From Vulcanimicrobiota bacterium (GTDB taxonomy: Bacteria > Vulcanimicrobiota > Vulcanimicrobiia > Eremiobacterales > Eremiobacteraceae), in the NCBI GenBank assembly GCA_013290125.1, contig JABCYQ010000010.1, positions 1 through 64,000 of the forward strand: DNA of 64,000 nucleotides. Direction: 5' to 3'. The position numbers were made by a program, and so were the translations under genes. Shown here one piece after another: positions 34,498-43,343 of this stretch (its first letter is position 1; every line of letters begins with the position of its first letter). The notes under the pieces were generated by a model that worked only from the letters and a program-made list of their open reading frames with translations, had not been told where the DNA came from and made no database searches.

Positions 34498-35766
34498 TCA
34501 TTGCACCGTGACCGAGATGCTGAACGAGTTTCCCTTGCCGTCGTTGACCGTGATCTGCGCCTTGCCGGCCGCGACCGATGTGACGTTGAAGACGTCCGCC
34601 GGCGAGCCTTGCGCGACCGTAGCCACCGACGTCTTCGAGCTCTTCGCGGTCCAACTCGTGGCCCCGTTCTCGCTCACGGTGATCGATTGCATCAATGCGC
34701 CGTGCGCAAACGTCAGATTCTTCGGCGTGACGGTGATGATCTTGATGATGTAGACGTCGATTTCGCCGCCGCTATCCAGCGCCCAGACGTTGCCGTCGGG
34801 TCCGGCCGTCAGCGCGTAGTCAGAATTGAACGCGTTCGGCGGGTAGTCGATCGTCATCTGATCGGTCAAAGTGTTGAACTCCCCGATGACGTTGTTCGAG
34901 CTCACCGCAAACCATGGATTGCCGTCGGGTCCCACCGCGAGCGAACTCGGCTGCGGATTCATCGTGAAGCCCGTCGGGAACGTGGTCACGGCGCCGCCGG
35001 TCGTGACGCGCGCCAAATCGAAGCTACAGTTCACCCAGAGATTCTTGTCGGCCGCGCTGACCACGCTGTATCCTTGACAGCCGATATTGACAGACGTCAT
35101 CGCCCCGGTGGTCGGATTGACTTGGGTCAGCAGAGTGTTGGCCGGCTCCGTCACCCAGAGGTTGCCATCTGATCCCGTCGTTATCGCGCCTTGCGAATTC
35201 GTCGTGTCGCCGCTTGCGAACGGGTACTCGGTGATCACGCCGCTCGGGGTGATCTTCGCGACGTGCTTCTGCTCGACGAACCAGACGTTGCCGTCCGGCC
35301 CCTTTGTGATGCCGTTGAGATAACTTACATCACCGCTTGGCACCGGAAATGTGGTGAGCACGCCGCTCGTCGTCACAACGCCGACGAGCGGCACGCCGAA
35401 CGGCAGGATATAGAAGTTGCCGTCGGCGCCGACCGTCATCTGTTCGGGATTGAAGAGCGTGCCGCCATTGTAGCTGAGCGGGAAGAGCTTCCGGGCTCCG
35501 CTCATCGACATGCGGATGATCTGCGATCCGTTCGCATCAGAATACCACATGCGTCCGTCGGGACCGGTGATGATGCGCGTGTCGTCGTCGACCGTGGTCG
35601 ATCCGCCCCAAAGGAACTGCGTCCACTGGATCGGCTGCTTGCCGGTCTGCACGACGGACGGAGATCCCGCGTGCAGCGATCCGGGCAGCGGCACAGCTTG
35701 ATGGCTTGCGCATCCGGTCACCAATAACGCGAGACAACCGCTCATAAGAAATCGGGTGCGCATCAC
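34498..35766 (-). CDS. Virginiamycin-B-lyase-like propeller lipoprotein B with C-terminal Ig-like domain
   Basis: 422 residues, lipobox LLVTGC near residue 19. Its blade motifs correspond one-to-one with paralogue A: ITGPDGRMWYSD, GADGNFYIL, KGPDGNVWFVE, TGSDGNLWVTE, VGPDGNPWFAV and AGPDGNVWALD. The same Ig-like C-terminus follows (MQSITVSENGATSW, GKAQITVNDGKGN). The two genes are clearly a tandem duplication with extensive divergence. Probably anchored in a membrane facing the periplasm or outside. Function unknown; secreted multi-blade paralogues often bind carbohydrate or protein ligands. Confidence 0.8.
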   Translation of the reverse strand: MMRTRFLMSGCLALLVTGCASHQAVPLPGSLHAGSPSVVQTGKQPIQWTQFLWGGSTTVDDDTRIITGPDGRMWYSDANGSQIIRMSMSGARKLFPLSYNGGTLFNPEQMTVGADGNFYILPFGVPLVGVVTTSGVLTTFPVPSGDVSYLNGITKGPDGNVWFVEQKHVAKITPSGVITEYPFASGDTTNSQGAITTGSDGNLWVTEPANTLLTQVNPTTGAMTSVNIGCQGYSVVSAADKNLWVNCSFDLARVTTGGAVTTFPTGFTMNPQPSSLAVGPDGNPWFAVSSNNVIGEFNTLTDQMTIDYPPNAFNSDYALTAGPDGNVWALDSGGEIDVYIIKIITVTPKNLTFAHGALMQSITVSENGATSWTAKSSKTSVATVAQGSPADVFNVTSVAAGKAQITVNDGKGNSFSISVTVQ

Positions 35767-35881
35767 TACCTCAAATTATAAAGACGTTAGGCGGAATGCG
35801 ATCGTGTGTCGCATCGCCGGTTGTCGAAGTTCGCTAGGGGCGCGCGCTTGTCCGCGCAATGTTAAAGGTAATAAGACCTAA

Positions 35882-35953
35882 GGGCCGACATAAAGTCGGC
35901 CCCTTCAGCACGTAAGGTCGGCCCCTTCAGGACGTAAAGTTGGCCCCTTCGGA
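35882..35953. repeat. ATAAA-loop hairpin with 22-base tandem half-repeats
   Basis: GGGCCGAC-ATAAA-GTCGGCCC (35882-35902) is followed by two copies of a 22-base unit (TTCAGnACGTAAnGTyGGCCCC), ending just before the transporter stop. The remainder of the 35767-35971 gap is featureless. Confidence 0.85.
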
Positions 35954-35971
35954 CTCATATGAGCCGGAATC

Positions 35972-36895
35972 TTAATCTTCGGGTTCGAGGTGGATGAGGA
36001 CGTTCGCGTGCGGCAGCCGCTTTTTGATCGCGACGACGATGAGGTCGGATTGGTCATGGGCGATCTTCAGCGGAGTGGCGCTTTTCATCTGCAGATGAAA
36101 ATCGATGAATTCGCCGGCGCCGGAGCGTCTCGTGCGCAGCTTGTGATAGCTGACGAACAGCTCGCCGTGTTCTTCGATGATCGCGCGGATCTGCGCTTCT
36201 ACCTGCGGCGGCAGGCGCACGTCGGTCAGATCGGTGACGGCGTGCATCGTGACCGCATAGGCCGCGCGCACGATCAAGCCCGCGATGAGCAAGGAGACGA
36301 TCGGGTCGATGATGCTCCAGCCGGTGATGCGGATGACGATGAGGCCGCCGGCCACGCCGAGGGCGGTCCAGATATCCGCTTGCATCTGCGTGGCTTCGGC
36401 GATGAGCGCGGGAGATTGTTCCACCGCAGCGATCGCCCGGATCCGGCGCCACACGAAGAACGTGATGATGCTCGACCCCAGCATCACGGCGATGCCGAGA
36501 TCGAGGTGCGCGGGCGGGCCGGGCGAGTGCAGCCGCGCGATCGCCTGCCAGACGACGAGCGCCGCAACGGCCGCGATGAACAGCGCTTCGACAGCCGCGC
36601 TGATGTTCTCAAACTTGCCGTGGCCATACGCGTGGTTGTCATCGGCGGGGCGCAACGCCATGCGTACAGCGAGCAATTGCGCGCCTGTCACGAAGAGGTC
36701 GGTGGCCGAGTGAACGGCTTCCGACAGAACGCTTACCGACCCCGACACAAACCATAGCGCGAGCTTCACGATCACAAGGATCGCGTTGGAGATAAGCGGC
36801 CATAGGAGTGCCCGTGTGCGCGACGCCGCAGTCCGGCGCAGGCGCTCCGCGGCGTCAGCGAGCCTCGTCGGCTCCGTCGGCGTCTGCGCCATCAT
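35972..36895 (-). CDS. Cation diffusion facilitator (CDF) family transporter
   Basis: 307 residues (ATG 36895 or 36892), overlapping the end of secF by about 41 bases. Six membrane helices and a C-terminal cytoplasmic metallochaperone-like domain (about 210-307, ending HANVLIHLEPED) fit the CDF family, which exports divalent metals such as Zn, Fe, Co or Mn in exchange for protons. The first transport-site motif is HSATD, and GHGKFEN marks the TM3 region. In the second site, where many homologues have HxxxD, this protein reads QMQAD, so the metal preference may differ. Probably expressed as the last gene of the secD-secF transcript. Confidence 0.88.
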   Translation of the reverse strand: MMAQTPTEPTRLADAAERLRRTAASRTRALLWPLISNAILVIVKLALWFVSGSVSVLSEAVHSATDLFVTGAQLLAVRMALRPADDNHAYGHGKFENISAAVEALFIAAVAALVVWQAIARLHSPGPPAHLDLGIAVMLGSSIITFFVWRRIRAIAAVEQSPALIAEATQMQADIWTALGVAGGLIVIRITGWSIIDPIVSLLIAGLIVRAAYAVTMHAVTDLTDVRLPPQVEAQIRAIIEEHGELFVSYHKLRTRRSGAGEFIDFHLQMKSATPLKIAHDQSDLIVVAIKKRLPHANVLIHLEPED

Positions 36896-38111
36896 CGAAA
36901 TCCGATCTCACGTCTGCGGCGTTCTCGCCGCCGTCGGCATTTCCGTTCGCGGGAACGCGATCGCGCGTTCGTCGGTAGCGCGGCGGTGGGCTCGCGGGCG
37001 TTTTGGCTTTTGCCCGCTTTGCCCGTTCGGCAGCCTCGGCGGCTCTGGATGCCGACTGCGCGGCTTTCTGCGCGACCGGCGCTTGGCGTGTCGCCGATTC
37101 GCGCGCAAGCGCCGCGGCGTGAGCACCAGCGCGGGTGCGCACGTTGCGCTGCTGCCACATCACGAGCAGCGGGCTTGCGATGAAGATCGAGGAGTATGCT
37201 CCGCTGGTCACGCCGACCAGGAGCGCGAAGGCGAAATTCTTCAGCGTGTCGCCGCCGAAGAAGTACAGCGCGAACAGCACGATCAAGACCGTCGCAAGCG
37301 TGTAGACGGAGCGCGTCATCGTCTGGAGCAGCGAGACGTTGACCATCTTGTCGTACGGCTGATCGGCCATGAGGCGGCCGTTCTCGCGGATCCGGTCGAA
37401 GATGACGATCGAATCCATCACCGAGTAGCCGATGACCGTGAGCAGCGCCGCGAGGAACGCGTCGTCGGCCTTGCGGTTCGCGAGCGCGTAGATGCCGACC
37501 ATCACCACCACGTCGTGCAACAGCGCGAGGTCGGCGATGACGCCGAACCGCAGCTGATTGCCGAAGCGGAAGGCGATGTAGAGCAGCTGCAGACCGAGCG
37601 CGATCACGAGCGCGAGCAGCGAACGCTGCAGGTACTCCTTGCTCAAGCTCGGCCCGACGGCCGTGTTCTGGCTCTGCGCGCGATCCACGGTGAAACCGGC
37701 TTTGTCGAGGGTGTCGTAGATCGGGCTCGGATCGCTGATCGCGCCTTGTGTCGAGATCGTGATCCGGTCATTTTGCGCGACGTCGCCGCTCTTGGTGGCC
37801 AGCTGCAGCGTCTCGACGCCGGAAACGATTCCTTGGTACTCGGCGCGAATCGCCGATTGTTTTGCGGGATCGCGGTCGCCGGCGTCGATCGCGTTCAGGT
37901 CGAGCTTCGAAAGCGACGAACGCACTTGCTCTTCCGTCACCGACTGGCCGAACTTGACCTCGATCGTCGAACCGCCGGTGAACGACAGCCCGAGCGGTAA
38001 ACCGTGATGGATGAAGAGCGCGATGATGCCGGCGACGATTATGGCGCCGGACAAGCCGAACCAGATGTTGCGCTGGCCGACGATATCCCAGTTCAGATTG
38101 CGAAAGAACAT
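36855..38111 (-). CDS. secF: Protein translocase subunit SecF
   Basis: 418 residues. The N-terminal membrane helix, the SFTGGSTIEVKFG segment after it, and a large periplasmic P1-like domain (about 50-165) precede five more helices. These include LLHDVVVMVGIYAL and the conserved GYSVMDSIVIFDRIREN, which couple the proton gradient to late steps of Sec export. The C-terminus (about 325-418) is an unusual Ala/Arg/Lys-rich tail (RAAEAAERAKRAKAK) followed by an acidic Asp/Gly end; this extension is longer than in most SecF proteins. It starts eight bases after the secD stop. Confidence 0.95.
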   Translation of the reverse strand: MFFRNLNWDIVGQRNIWFGLSGAIIVAGIIALFIHHGLPLGLSFTGGSTIEVKFGQSVTEEQVRSSLSKLDLNAIDAGDRDPAKQSAIRAEYQGIVSGVETLQLATKSGDVAQNDRITISTQGAISDPSPIYDTLDKAGFTVDRAQSQNTAVGPSLSKEYLQRSLLALVIALGLQLLYIAFRFGNQLRFGVIADLALLHDVVVMVGIYALANRKADDAFLAALLTVIGYSVMDSIVIFDRIRENGRLMADQPYDKMVNVSLLQTMTRSVYTLATVLIVLFALYFFGGDTLKNFAFALLVGVTSGAYSSIFIASPLLVMWQQRNVRTRAGAHAAALARESATRQAPVAQKAAQSASRAAEAAERAKRAKAKTPASPPPRYRRTRDRVPANGNADGGENAADVRSDFDDGADADGADEAR

Positions 38112-38119
38112 GCCCGCCT

Positions 38120-39421
38120 CTATGCCCCGTACCAGACGGGCTTGTTTGCGATGTCGTTATCCACGACCAAGTCTGTGAATGCGCGCGTAATGTTGACTGC
38201 GGTTAGAAGTGAGAACACGGTGCCGACGAGCAGCGTCAGCGCAAAGCCTTTGACGGTGCCGGTGCCGAGCCAGTAGAGCACTGCAGCGCCGACGATGGTC
38301 GTGACGTGCGAGTCGAAGACCGTGGTGAACGCGCGCTTGAAGCCGACGCCAACGGCCGCGCGTGTTGTACGCCCGGCCCACAGCTCTTCCTTGATACGCT
38401 CGAAGATCAGCACGTTTGCGTCCACCGCCATACCGATGGAGAGCACGAAACCGGCGATACCCGGCAGCGTGAGCACGACCCCGAAATACGTGACGTAGCC
38501 GAGCATGAGGAAACAGTAGACGACGAGCGCGAGGTCGGCGAGCAGCCCGGGCACGCGGTAGACCACGAGCATGAACAGCAGCACGATGGCGAGCCCGACC
38601 AGCGAGGCCGTCAGCGACTTCGCGAGATCGATCTTGCCGAGCACCGGACCGACGTTCTCCGTCTCGATGACGCGCGTCGGCACTTTGAGCGCGCCGGAAT
38701 TCAATTCGTTCGCGAGCAGCACGGCCTGATCGGTCGTAAAGTTGCCTTCGATCTGACCCGACGCGCCGATCGCACCTTGGATGGTGGGCGCCTCGACTAG
38801 CTTCTTGTCGAGGAATATCGGCAGCGGGTTGCCGATGTTCTTGCGCGTCCAGTCGAGGAAGCGCCGTGCGCCGTCGCTCTTCAATGTGAACGTCACGACC
38901 GGCGCGCCGCCACCTTGACCGTATGCGACTTCGGCGTGCGCGAGATCGTCGCCGGTGATGACCGGCATTCCGGATGCCTTGTACGAGTCGAATTTCGCGT
39001 CGTACGACGGATTCAATCCGCCGCCGATACTCGCGAGCGCCTTATTGACTTGCGCGGCCGTCAGCGGGCGCATCTCCAAGACCGCCGCTTGCTGGATCAA
39101 TTGCAGCGCCTGGTGCGGGTCGGTCAGACCCGGCATCTCGATGTTGATGCGGTCCAGGCCCACTTTTGAAAACGTGATCTCGCTCGTACCCAGTTGGTTG
39201 AGCCGGTTCTCGAGCACTTGCAGCTCTTCGTCTTGCAGATCGGCCGTGATCGTCTTGTATTGGTCGTTGGGCTCGAGCTCGACGAGCGTGCGCAAGCCGC
39301 CTTGCAGATCCAATCCGAGGTGCACCGTCTGCGCGACGGGCGTGAAGAGGAACCAGCAGCCGACGCAAAGGCCGATGATGACGAGCATCTTGAGGGGATG
39401 CTTCCAGCGAAACCAGAACAT
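38120..39421 (-). CDS. secD: Protein translocase subunit SecD
   Basis: 433 residues from ATG 39421. An in-frame ATG at 39457 lies inside a hairpin repeat and is less likely. LGLDLQGGLRTLVELE opens the P1 domain, with the MPGLTDPHQALQLI segment near 110. The membrane half has FVLSIGMAVDANVLIFERIKEEL, the signature of TM4 with the Asp used in proton coupling. It is shorter than E. coli SecD, in line with many non-proteobacterial forms. It forms a complex with SecF at the membrane. Confidence 0.95.
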   Translation of the reverse strand: MFWFRWKHPLKMLVIIGLCVGCWFLFTPVAQTVHLGLDLQGGLRTLVELEPNDQYKTITADLQDEELQVLENRLNQLGTSEITFSKVGLDRINIEMPGLTDPHQALQLIQQAAVLEMRPLTAAQVNKALASIGGGLNPSYDAKFDSYKASGMPVITGDDLAHAEVAYGQGGGAPVVTFTLKSDGARRFLDWTRKNIGNPLPIFLDKKLVEAPTIQGAIGASGQIEGNFTTDQAVLLANELNSGALKVPTRVIETENVGPVLGKIDLAKSLTASLVGLAIVLLFMLVVYRVPGLLADLALVVYCFLMLGYVTYFGVVLTLPGIAGFVLSIGMAVDANVLIFERIKEELWAGRTTRAAVGVGFKRAFTTVFDSHVTTIVGAAVLYWLGTGTVKGFALTLLVGTVFSLLTAVNITRAFTDLVVDNDIANKPVWYGA

Positions 39422-39440
39422 TGCTCGGAGAACGTCCTTA

Positions 39441-39552
39441 TGTAGAAGGGCGACCATCGGTCGCCCACGTTAAGGCGGCTAACGGTCGCCCTCGTTTGAA
39501 CGGTCGCCCGTTTTCGGCGGGCCACGTCCCGCCGCCTTGCAGGACCGCCCTT
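39441..39552. repeat. GTAGnAGGGC-class hairpin and tandem half-repeats
   Basis: GTAGAAGGGCGACC-ATC-GGTCGCCC (39443-39466) is followed by repeated GGTCGCCC blocks and a GGCGGG/CCCGCC hairpin. It fills the gap between secD and the HD-domain gene. The stem has changed relative to 6856 (GACC for AAGC) with the partner strand changed to match. Confidence 0.8.
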
Positions 39553-39574
39553 CATCTCACGCGAGCCGCCCGCG

Positions 39575-40234
39575 TCAAGCGAACCGCTCGCCGTTCACCC
39601 TCACGGCGTACGTGCAGCCCAAGAACCGCGCGGCGGCCACGCTCATGGCGAATCGCGACTCGAAGATCTCCAAGATCTCGGCAAGCGTCGCGCCGGTGAG
39701 GTCGGCCGTCAGATCGAGCGCGATGTGTTTATCCGCCGCGTCCGTCTTCAGCAGCGCGTTCGTGACGGCGTGGTTCACGCGGTCGTGGACGTCGAACTCA
39801 TCAACTCGCGAACGAACGCGCGAGCGGTGGATGTCGGCCTTGTCGGCGATGATGAGCGCGGCGCCGTGCACGTTCACCGGCACGCCGTGTTCTGACTCGT
39901 CGTGATTGCCGATAGCGGCGGCGACGTCGGCCGCATCTTCCACCGAGAAACCGCGCGCGGTCAAGAGCGCATACGACATCGTCGCGCCGGCGGCGGCGTG
40001 TGAATTTCGTCCGGCGATGTTGCCGATGTCGTGCAGCATCGCGGCGATCGCCGTCAGATCTTGGGTGGGCTCGTCGAATCCCAAGTCTGCGAGGATCTTG
40101 GCCGCGGTGCGCGCGACGAGCGTCACGTGACGGCGGCCGTGATCGGTGTAGTTCATCGCGGCCAGCACGCGGTTGGACGCTTCTATGAGGGCGAGGATGT
40201 CGGCATCGCTTCGAAGTTCGTCGAAACGCTTCAT
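39575..40234 (-). CDS. HD-domain phosphohydrolase
   Basis: 219 residues from ATG 40234, overlapping the flhA stop (ATGA). The HD motifs are complete: a His in YTDHGRRHV, the HD pair in AAMLHDIGN, a later IGNHDE and the Asp in IIADKADIHRSRVRS. The family hydrolyses phosphate esters, often of nucleotides or cyclic nucleotides. It has no GYP motif, so it is not a typical c-di-GMP HD-GYP enzyme. Being the last overlapped gene of the flagellar operon suggests a linked role, perhaps signal control of motility (inference). Confidence 0.85.
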   Translation of the reverse strand: MKRFDELRSDADILALIEASNRVLAAMNYTDHGRRHVTLVARTAAKILADLGFDEPTQDLTAIAAMLHDIGNIAGRNSHAAAGATMSYALLTARGFSVEDAADVAAAIGNHDESEHGVPVNVHGAALIIADKADIHRSRVRSRVDEFDVHDRVNHAVTNALLKTDAADKHIALDLTADLTGATLAEILEIFESRFAMSVAAARFLGCTYAVRVNGERFA

Positions 40235-42279
40235 ATGGATACGGTTTCTTCTATTGAGAGCGCATACCCCGGCGCGATCTCGTGAATGCCGAGAACCGTC
40301 GCCGCGACCCCTGCGCTTTCGACGAAGCGCGCGAGCGCCGGCCGAAGCTTTTCGCGGCAAACAATAACGGCGCGGCGGCCGATGCGCGAGCTCATCGCTT
40401 GCAGAGCGTCGCGAATAGCGAGCGCCTGCGTGGGATCGAGCCCGACCATCGGTCCGCGGTCGCTCGCGACGAGTGCCGCTGTCATGCGCTCCTCGATCTG
40501 CGGGTTCATCACAACTGCGCGAATCACGCCGTCGGCGTCCGCGACCGTGGCGCAGATGCTCGCTGCAAGTCGCGAGCGTACGGCTTCTCCGATCACCACC
40601 GGATCTTTTGTCGACTCTGCCTCATCGGCGATGGTCTCGAGCACGGCGACGACGTCGCGGATGGAAACGCCTTCGCGCACGAGGTGCTGCAGCACGCGTT
40701 GGACCAAGCCGAGACTCGCCATTTCCGGCACGACGCCTTTAACGGCTGCCGGATGCGTTCGCCGCACGTGATCCAGAAGCGCTTGGACTTCTTGACGGCC
40801 GAGCAGCGCGTGCGCGTGGCTGCGCACGGCTCGAGCGAGAGCCGATGTGAGCACGGCGATCGGATCGACGACGATGGCGCTCTGGCTCGACGCGAGACGC
40901 TCGCCGTCGCTCGGCGACAACCACGTCGCCCTCTCTCCCGTCACCGGATCGCGGGTCGGCTCGCCGGGCATCGCGGAAAGCGCAGGGTCGTGACCGATCA
41001 CGAGGCTGCGATCGGGGTGAAGTTCGCCGCGGGCGGCGACGCGATCGCGTACACGCACCGCGTAACCGCGTGTGGGGAGGCGGAGATCGTCGCGTACTCG
41101 CACGCTCGGTAGGATCAGCCCCAATTCCATCGCGACGATCGTTCGCAGACTTGCGATGCGCGAGAGTAGCGCGGAACCCGCCGGCTCTTCGAGCAGCGGT
41201 AAGAGCGCTTCACCGACTTCAATCGCGAGTTGATCGACACCGACCAACGCGACTGCGCCGGCCGGCGCCCGCGCTTCCGATCGCTTTCGCCGTGCTTCTT
41301 CTGCCGAGGCCGCGCGATCCGCGGATTCGCGCGCGCGATCGGCGATGTAGGCCAGACCGAGCGCGCCCGCGCCGAGGGCGGCGAATGCGATGTGCGGCAT
41401 GCCCGGTGCCAATCCAAGGAGCAGCATAGCGCCGCCTACCGCGCGCAACGCGTTCGGATGCGCCGACAATTGGCGAGCGAGGTCGTCTCCGAGACCGGTG
41501 TCGCCGGCGGCGCGCGTGACCATGACGCCGGCGGCTGTGGAGATAAGGAAGGCCGGTAACGTCGTCGCCATCGCGTTGCCGATGGACAGGAGCGCAAACG
41601 TCTGCGCGGCCGCTGCCGGATCGAGATGCTTTTGGAGTACGCCGATAGCGAAACCGGCGATGAGGTTCACTGCGACGATGACAACCGCAGCGATCGCATC
41701 CCCGCGGACGAACTTCCCAGCGCCGTCCATCGCGCCGTAAAAATCGGCTTCAGCTTGAACGGCGCGACGCCGCGTGCGCGCCGCCGCTGGATCGAGCAGC
41801 CCAGCGTGCAAGTCCGCATCGATTGCCATCTGTTTGCCGGGCATCGCATCAAGGGTGAATCGCGCCGCCACTTCTGCGACCCGCTGCGTGCCGTTGGTCA
41901 CGACTGCGAGTTGTACGACGAGAAGAATGATGAAGAGCAGCAGACCGACGATGACGTTTCCGCGCATCACGAACTCGCCGAAAGCCGGGATCACCGTTCC
42001 CGCGCCGCCCGGAACGTCGCCTTGAGTGAGGATGAGCCGTGTCGCAGAGACATCGAGGCTCAGCCGGAATAATGTGGCGATGAGGACGAGGGATGGGAAC
42101 GCCGACAGTTCGAGCGGATTCTGCACCGACAACGCGGCCACGAGAACGGTGCACGCGGCCATCACATCCAACGCGAGCAGTGCGTCCAAAAGCGCGGGCG
42201 GCAGCGGTACGACCAGCATCGCGACGATGGCCAGTACGGCGCCCGCGAGGACGGCGCTGCCCGATTTGGCGGTCGTCAC
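40231..42279 (-). CDS. flhA: Flagellar export gate protein FlhA
   Basis: 682 residues. The N-terminal half has about eight membrane helices and the FHIPEP-family core: LIATLFRLSLDVSATRLIL, then the cytoplasmic-loop segment VAARFTLDAMPGKQMAID followed by ADFYGAMDGAGKFVRGDAIA. The C-terminal cytoplasmic domain (about 340-682) docks export chaperones. It forms the nonameric ring of the type III export gate at the flagellar base. ATG overlaps the flhB stop and the TGA overlaps the HD gene, giving continuous translational coupling. Confidence 0.95.
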   Translation of the reverse strand: MTTAKSGSAVLAGAVLAIVAMLVVPLPPALLDALLALDVMAACTVLVAALSVQNPLELSAFPSLVLIATLFRLSLDVSATRLILTQGDVPGGAGTVIPAFGEFVMRGNVIVGLLLFIILLVVQLAVVTNGTQRVAEVAARFTLDAMPGKQMAIDADLHAGLLDPAAARTRRRAVQAEADFYGAMDGAGKFVRGDAIAAVVIVAVNLIAGFAIGVLQKHLDPAAAAQTFALLSIGNAMATTLPAFLISTAAGVMVTRAAGDTGLGDDLARQLSAHPNALRAVGGAMLLLGLAPGMPHIAFAALGAGALGLAYIADRARESADRAASAEEARRKRSEARAPAGAVALVGVDQLAIEVGEALLPLLEEPAGSALLSRIASLRTIVAMELGLILPSVRVRDDLRLPTRGYAVRVRDRVAARGELHPDRSLVIGHDPALSAMPGEPTRDPVTGERATWLSPSDGERLASSQSAIVVDPIAVLTSALARAVRSHAHALLGRQEVQALLDHVRRTHPAAVKGVVPEMASLGLVQRVLQHLVREGVSIRDVVAVLETIADEAESTKDPVVIGEAVRSRLAASICATVADADGVIRAVVMNPQIEERMTAALVASDRGPMVGLDPTQALAIRDALQAMSSRIGRRAVIVCREKLRPALARFVESAGVAATVLGIHEIAPGYALSIEETVSI

Positions 42280-43343
42280 GTCTCAGCGCCCGCCAACGCG
42301 CCGCGCGTGCGGATGATCCACGCAAAGATGGCCGCTACCGCCGCATAACAATCTTCCGGAATCGGCGCATCGAGTTCGACCTGCGCATAGAGCATCCGCG
42401 CCAGCTCCGGAGATTCCACGATCGGCACGCCGAAGTTCTCAGCCGCTCCGCGGACTATGCCCGCGCGGAGGTCCGCGCCGCGCGCAACGACGATCGGGAT
42501 GTCGATGTCCGGCGGCGCGTAGCGCAGGGCGATCGCGATGTGCGACGGATTGGTCACGACCGCCGTCGCGCGCTTGATCGCCGCGATGCGGATGTCTCTT
42601 GCTCGTTTTGCCGCGACGCCGCGTCGCCTCGCTTTGACCTCGGGCCGTCCATCTGTGTGCGCACGTTCCTCCTTCAACTCGCGTAACGTCATCCGCAGAC
42701 CGTCGCGAAAGCGGCGGCGCTGGACAAAGACATCGACAGCCGCAAGCACAAGAGCCGCGACGGTCGCGCGACGCCAGAGGTCTACGATCGCTCCGCCGAG
42801 CAGGGCACAGACGTCCGCGAACGAGTGTCCGCCCGCGGCGGCTTGCGCCCACGCGCGCGCGACGCCGAACGCGGCGCATGCCGTGACGATTACGCCGGCG
42901 GCCCCGATAACCGCGCCGAGAACATCTGGCTTGGCAAATCGCTTGAGGCCGGATCCGATCGCGATCCGTGCCGGTTGTGCATGAAGCGCGCCGACCGCGA
43001 GTGTGAGTCCGCCGCACGCCTGCGCCGCAAGGACCGCCGCGGCCATCGAGCCTGACCATGCGACCGCGATGACCATCCACGCACCCGAGTTCTCGAGCAG
43101 CGCGCGAGCATTCGTGGTAAGGTCAGCCGGCTCGACCTGTCCGTTTGCGACCAGTTGCACGGCTGAATGGAATGCGGCGAACCACGCCCCGATGGCGCGT
43201 GGTGCCACGACTGCAAGCGCGCAGCTTGCGGCGATCGAAAGGGCCGCGACCGCTACTGGACTGCGCGCGCATTGTCCGCGCGCAACTGCGTCGGCGATCC
43301 GGCGCTGCGTCGGCGGAAACGTGCGCGATTCATCGTCGCTCAT
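42276..43343 (-). CDS. flhB: Flagellar export switch protein FlhB
   Basis: 355 residues from ATG 43343 (overlapping the fliR stop); the long upstream extension of the frame is antisense noise. The N-terminus has the FlhB pattern RTFPPTQRRIADAVARGQ, then four membrane helices. The cytoplasmic tail contains the autocleavage loop as VTNPSHIAIALRY: N265-P-S-H where most FlhB/YscU proteins have NPTH. Ser can replace Thr chemically, but the rate of cleavage, and so the rod/hook-to-filament switch, could differ. Ala-rich membrane segments match neighbouring fliR in composition. Confidence 0.93.
   Translation of the reverse strand: MSDDESRTFPPTQRRIADAVARGQCARSPVAVAALSIAASCALAVVAPRAIGAWFAAFHSAVQLVANGQVEPADLTTNARALLENSGAWMVIAVAWSGSMAAAVLAAQACGGLTLAVGALHAQPARIAIGSGLKRFAKPDVLGAVIGAAGVIVTACAAFGVARAWAQAAAGGHSFADVCALLGGAIVDLWRRATVAALVLAAVDVFVQRRRFRDGLRMTLRELKEERAHTDGRPEVKARRRGVAAKRARDIRIAAIKRATAVVTNPSHIAIALRYAPPDIDIPIVVARGADLRAGIVRGAAENFGVPIVESPELARMLYAQVELDAPIPEDCYAAVAAIFAWIIRTRGALAGAET

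Noticed and set aside
33149-35766. Virginiamycin B lyase antibiotic-resistance genes
   Set aside because: Lipoprotein signals, an additional Ig domain and greater length argue against the cytoplasmic lyase.
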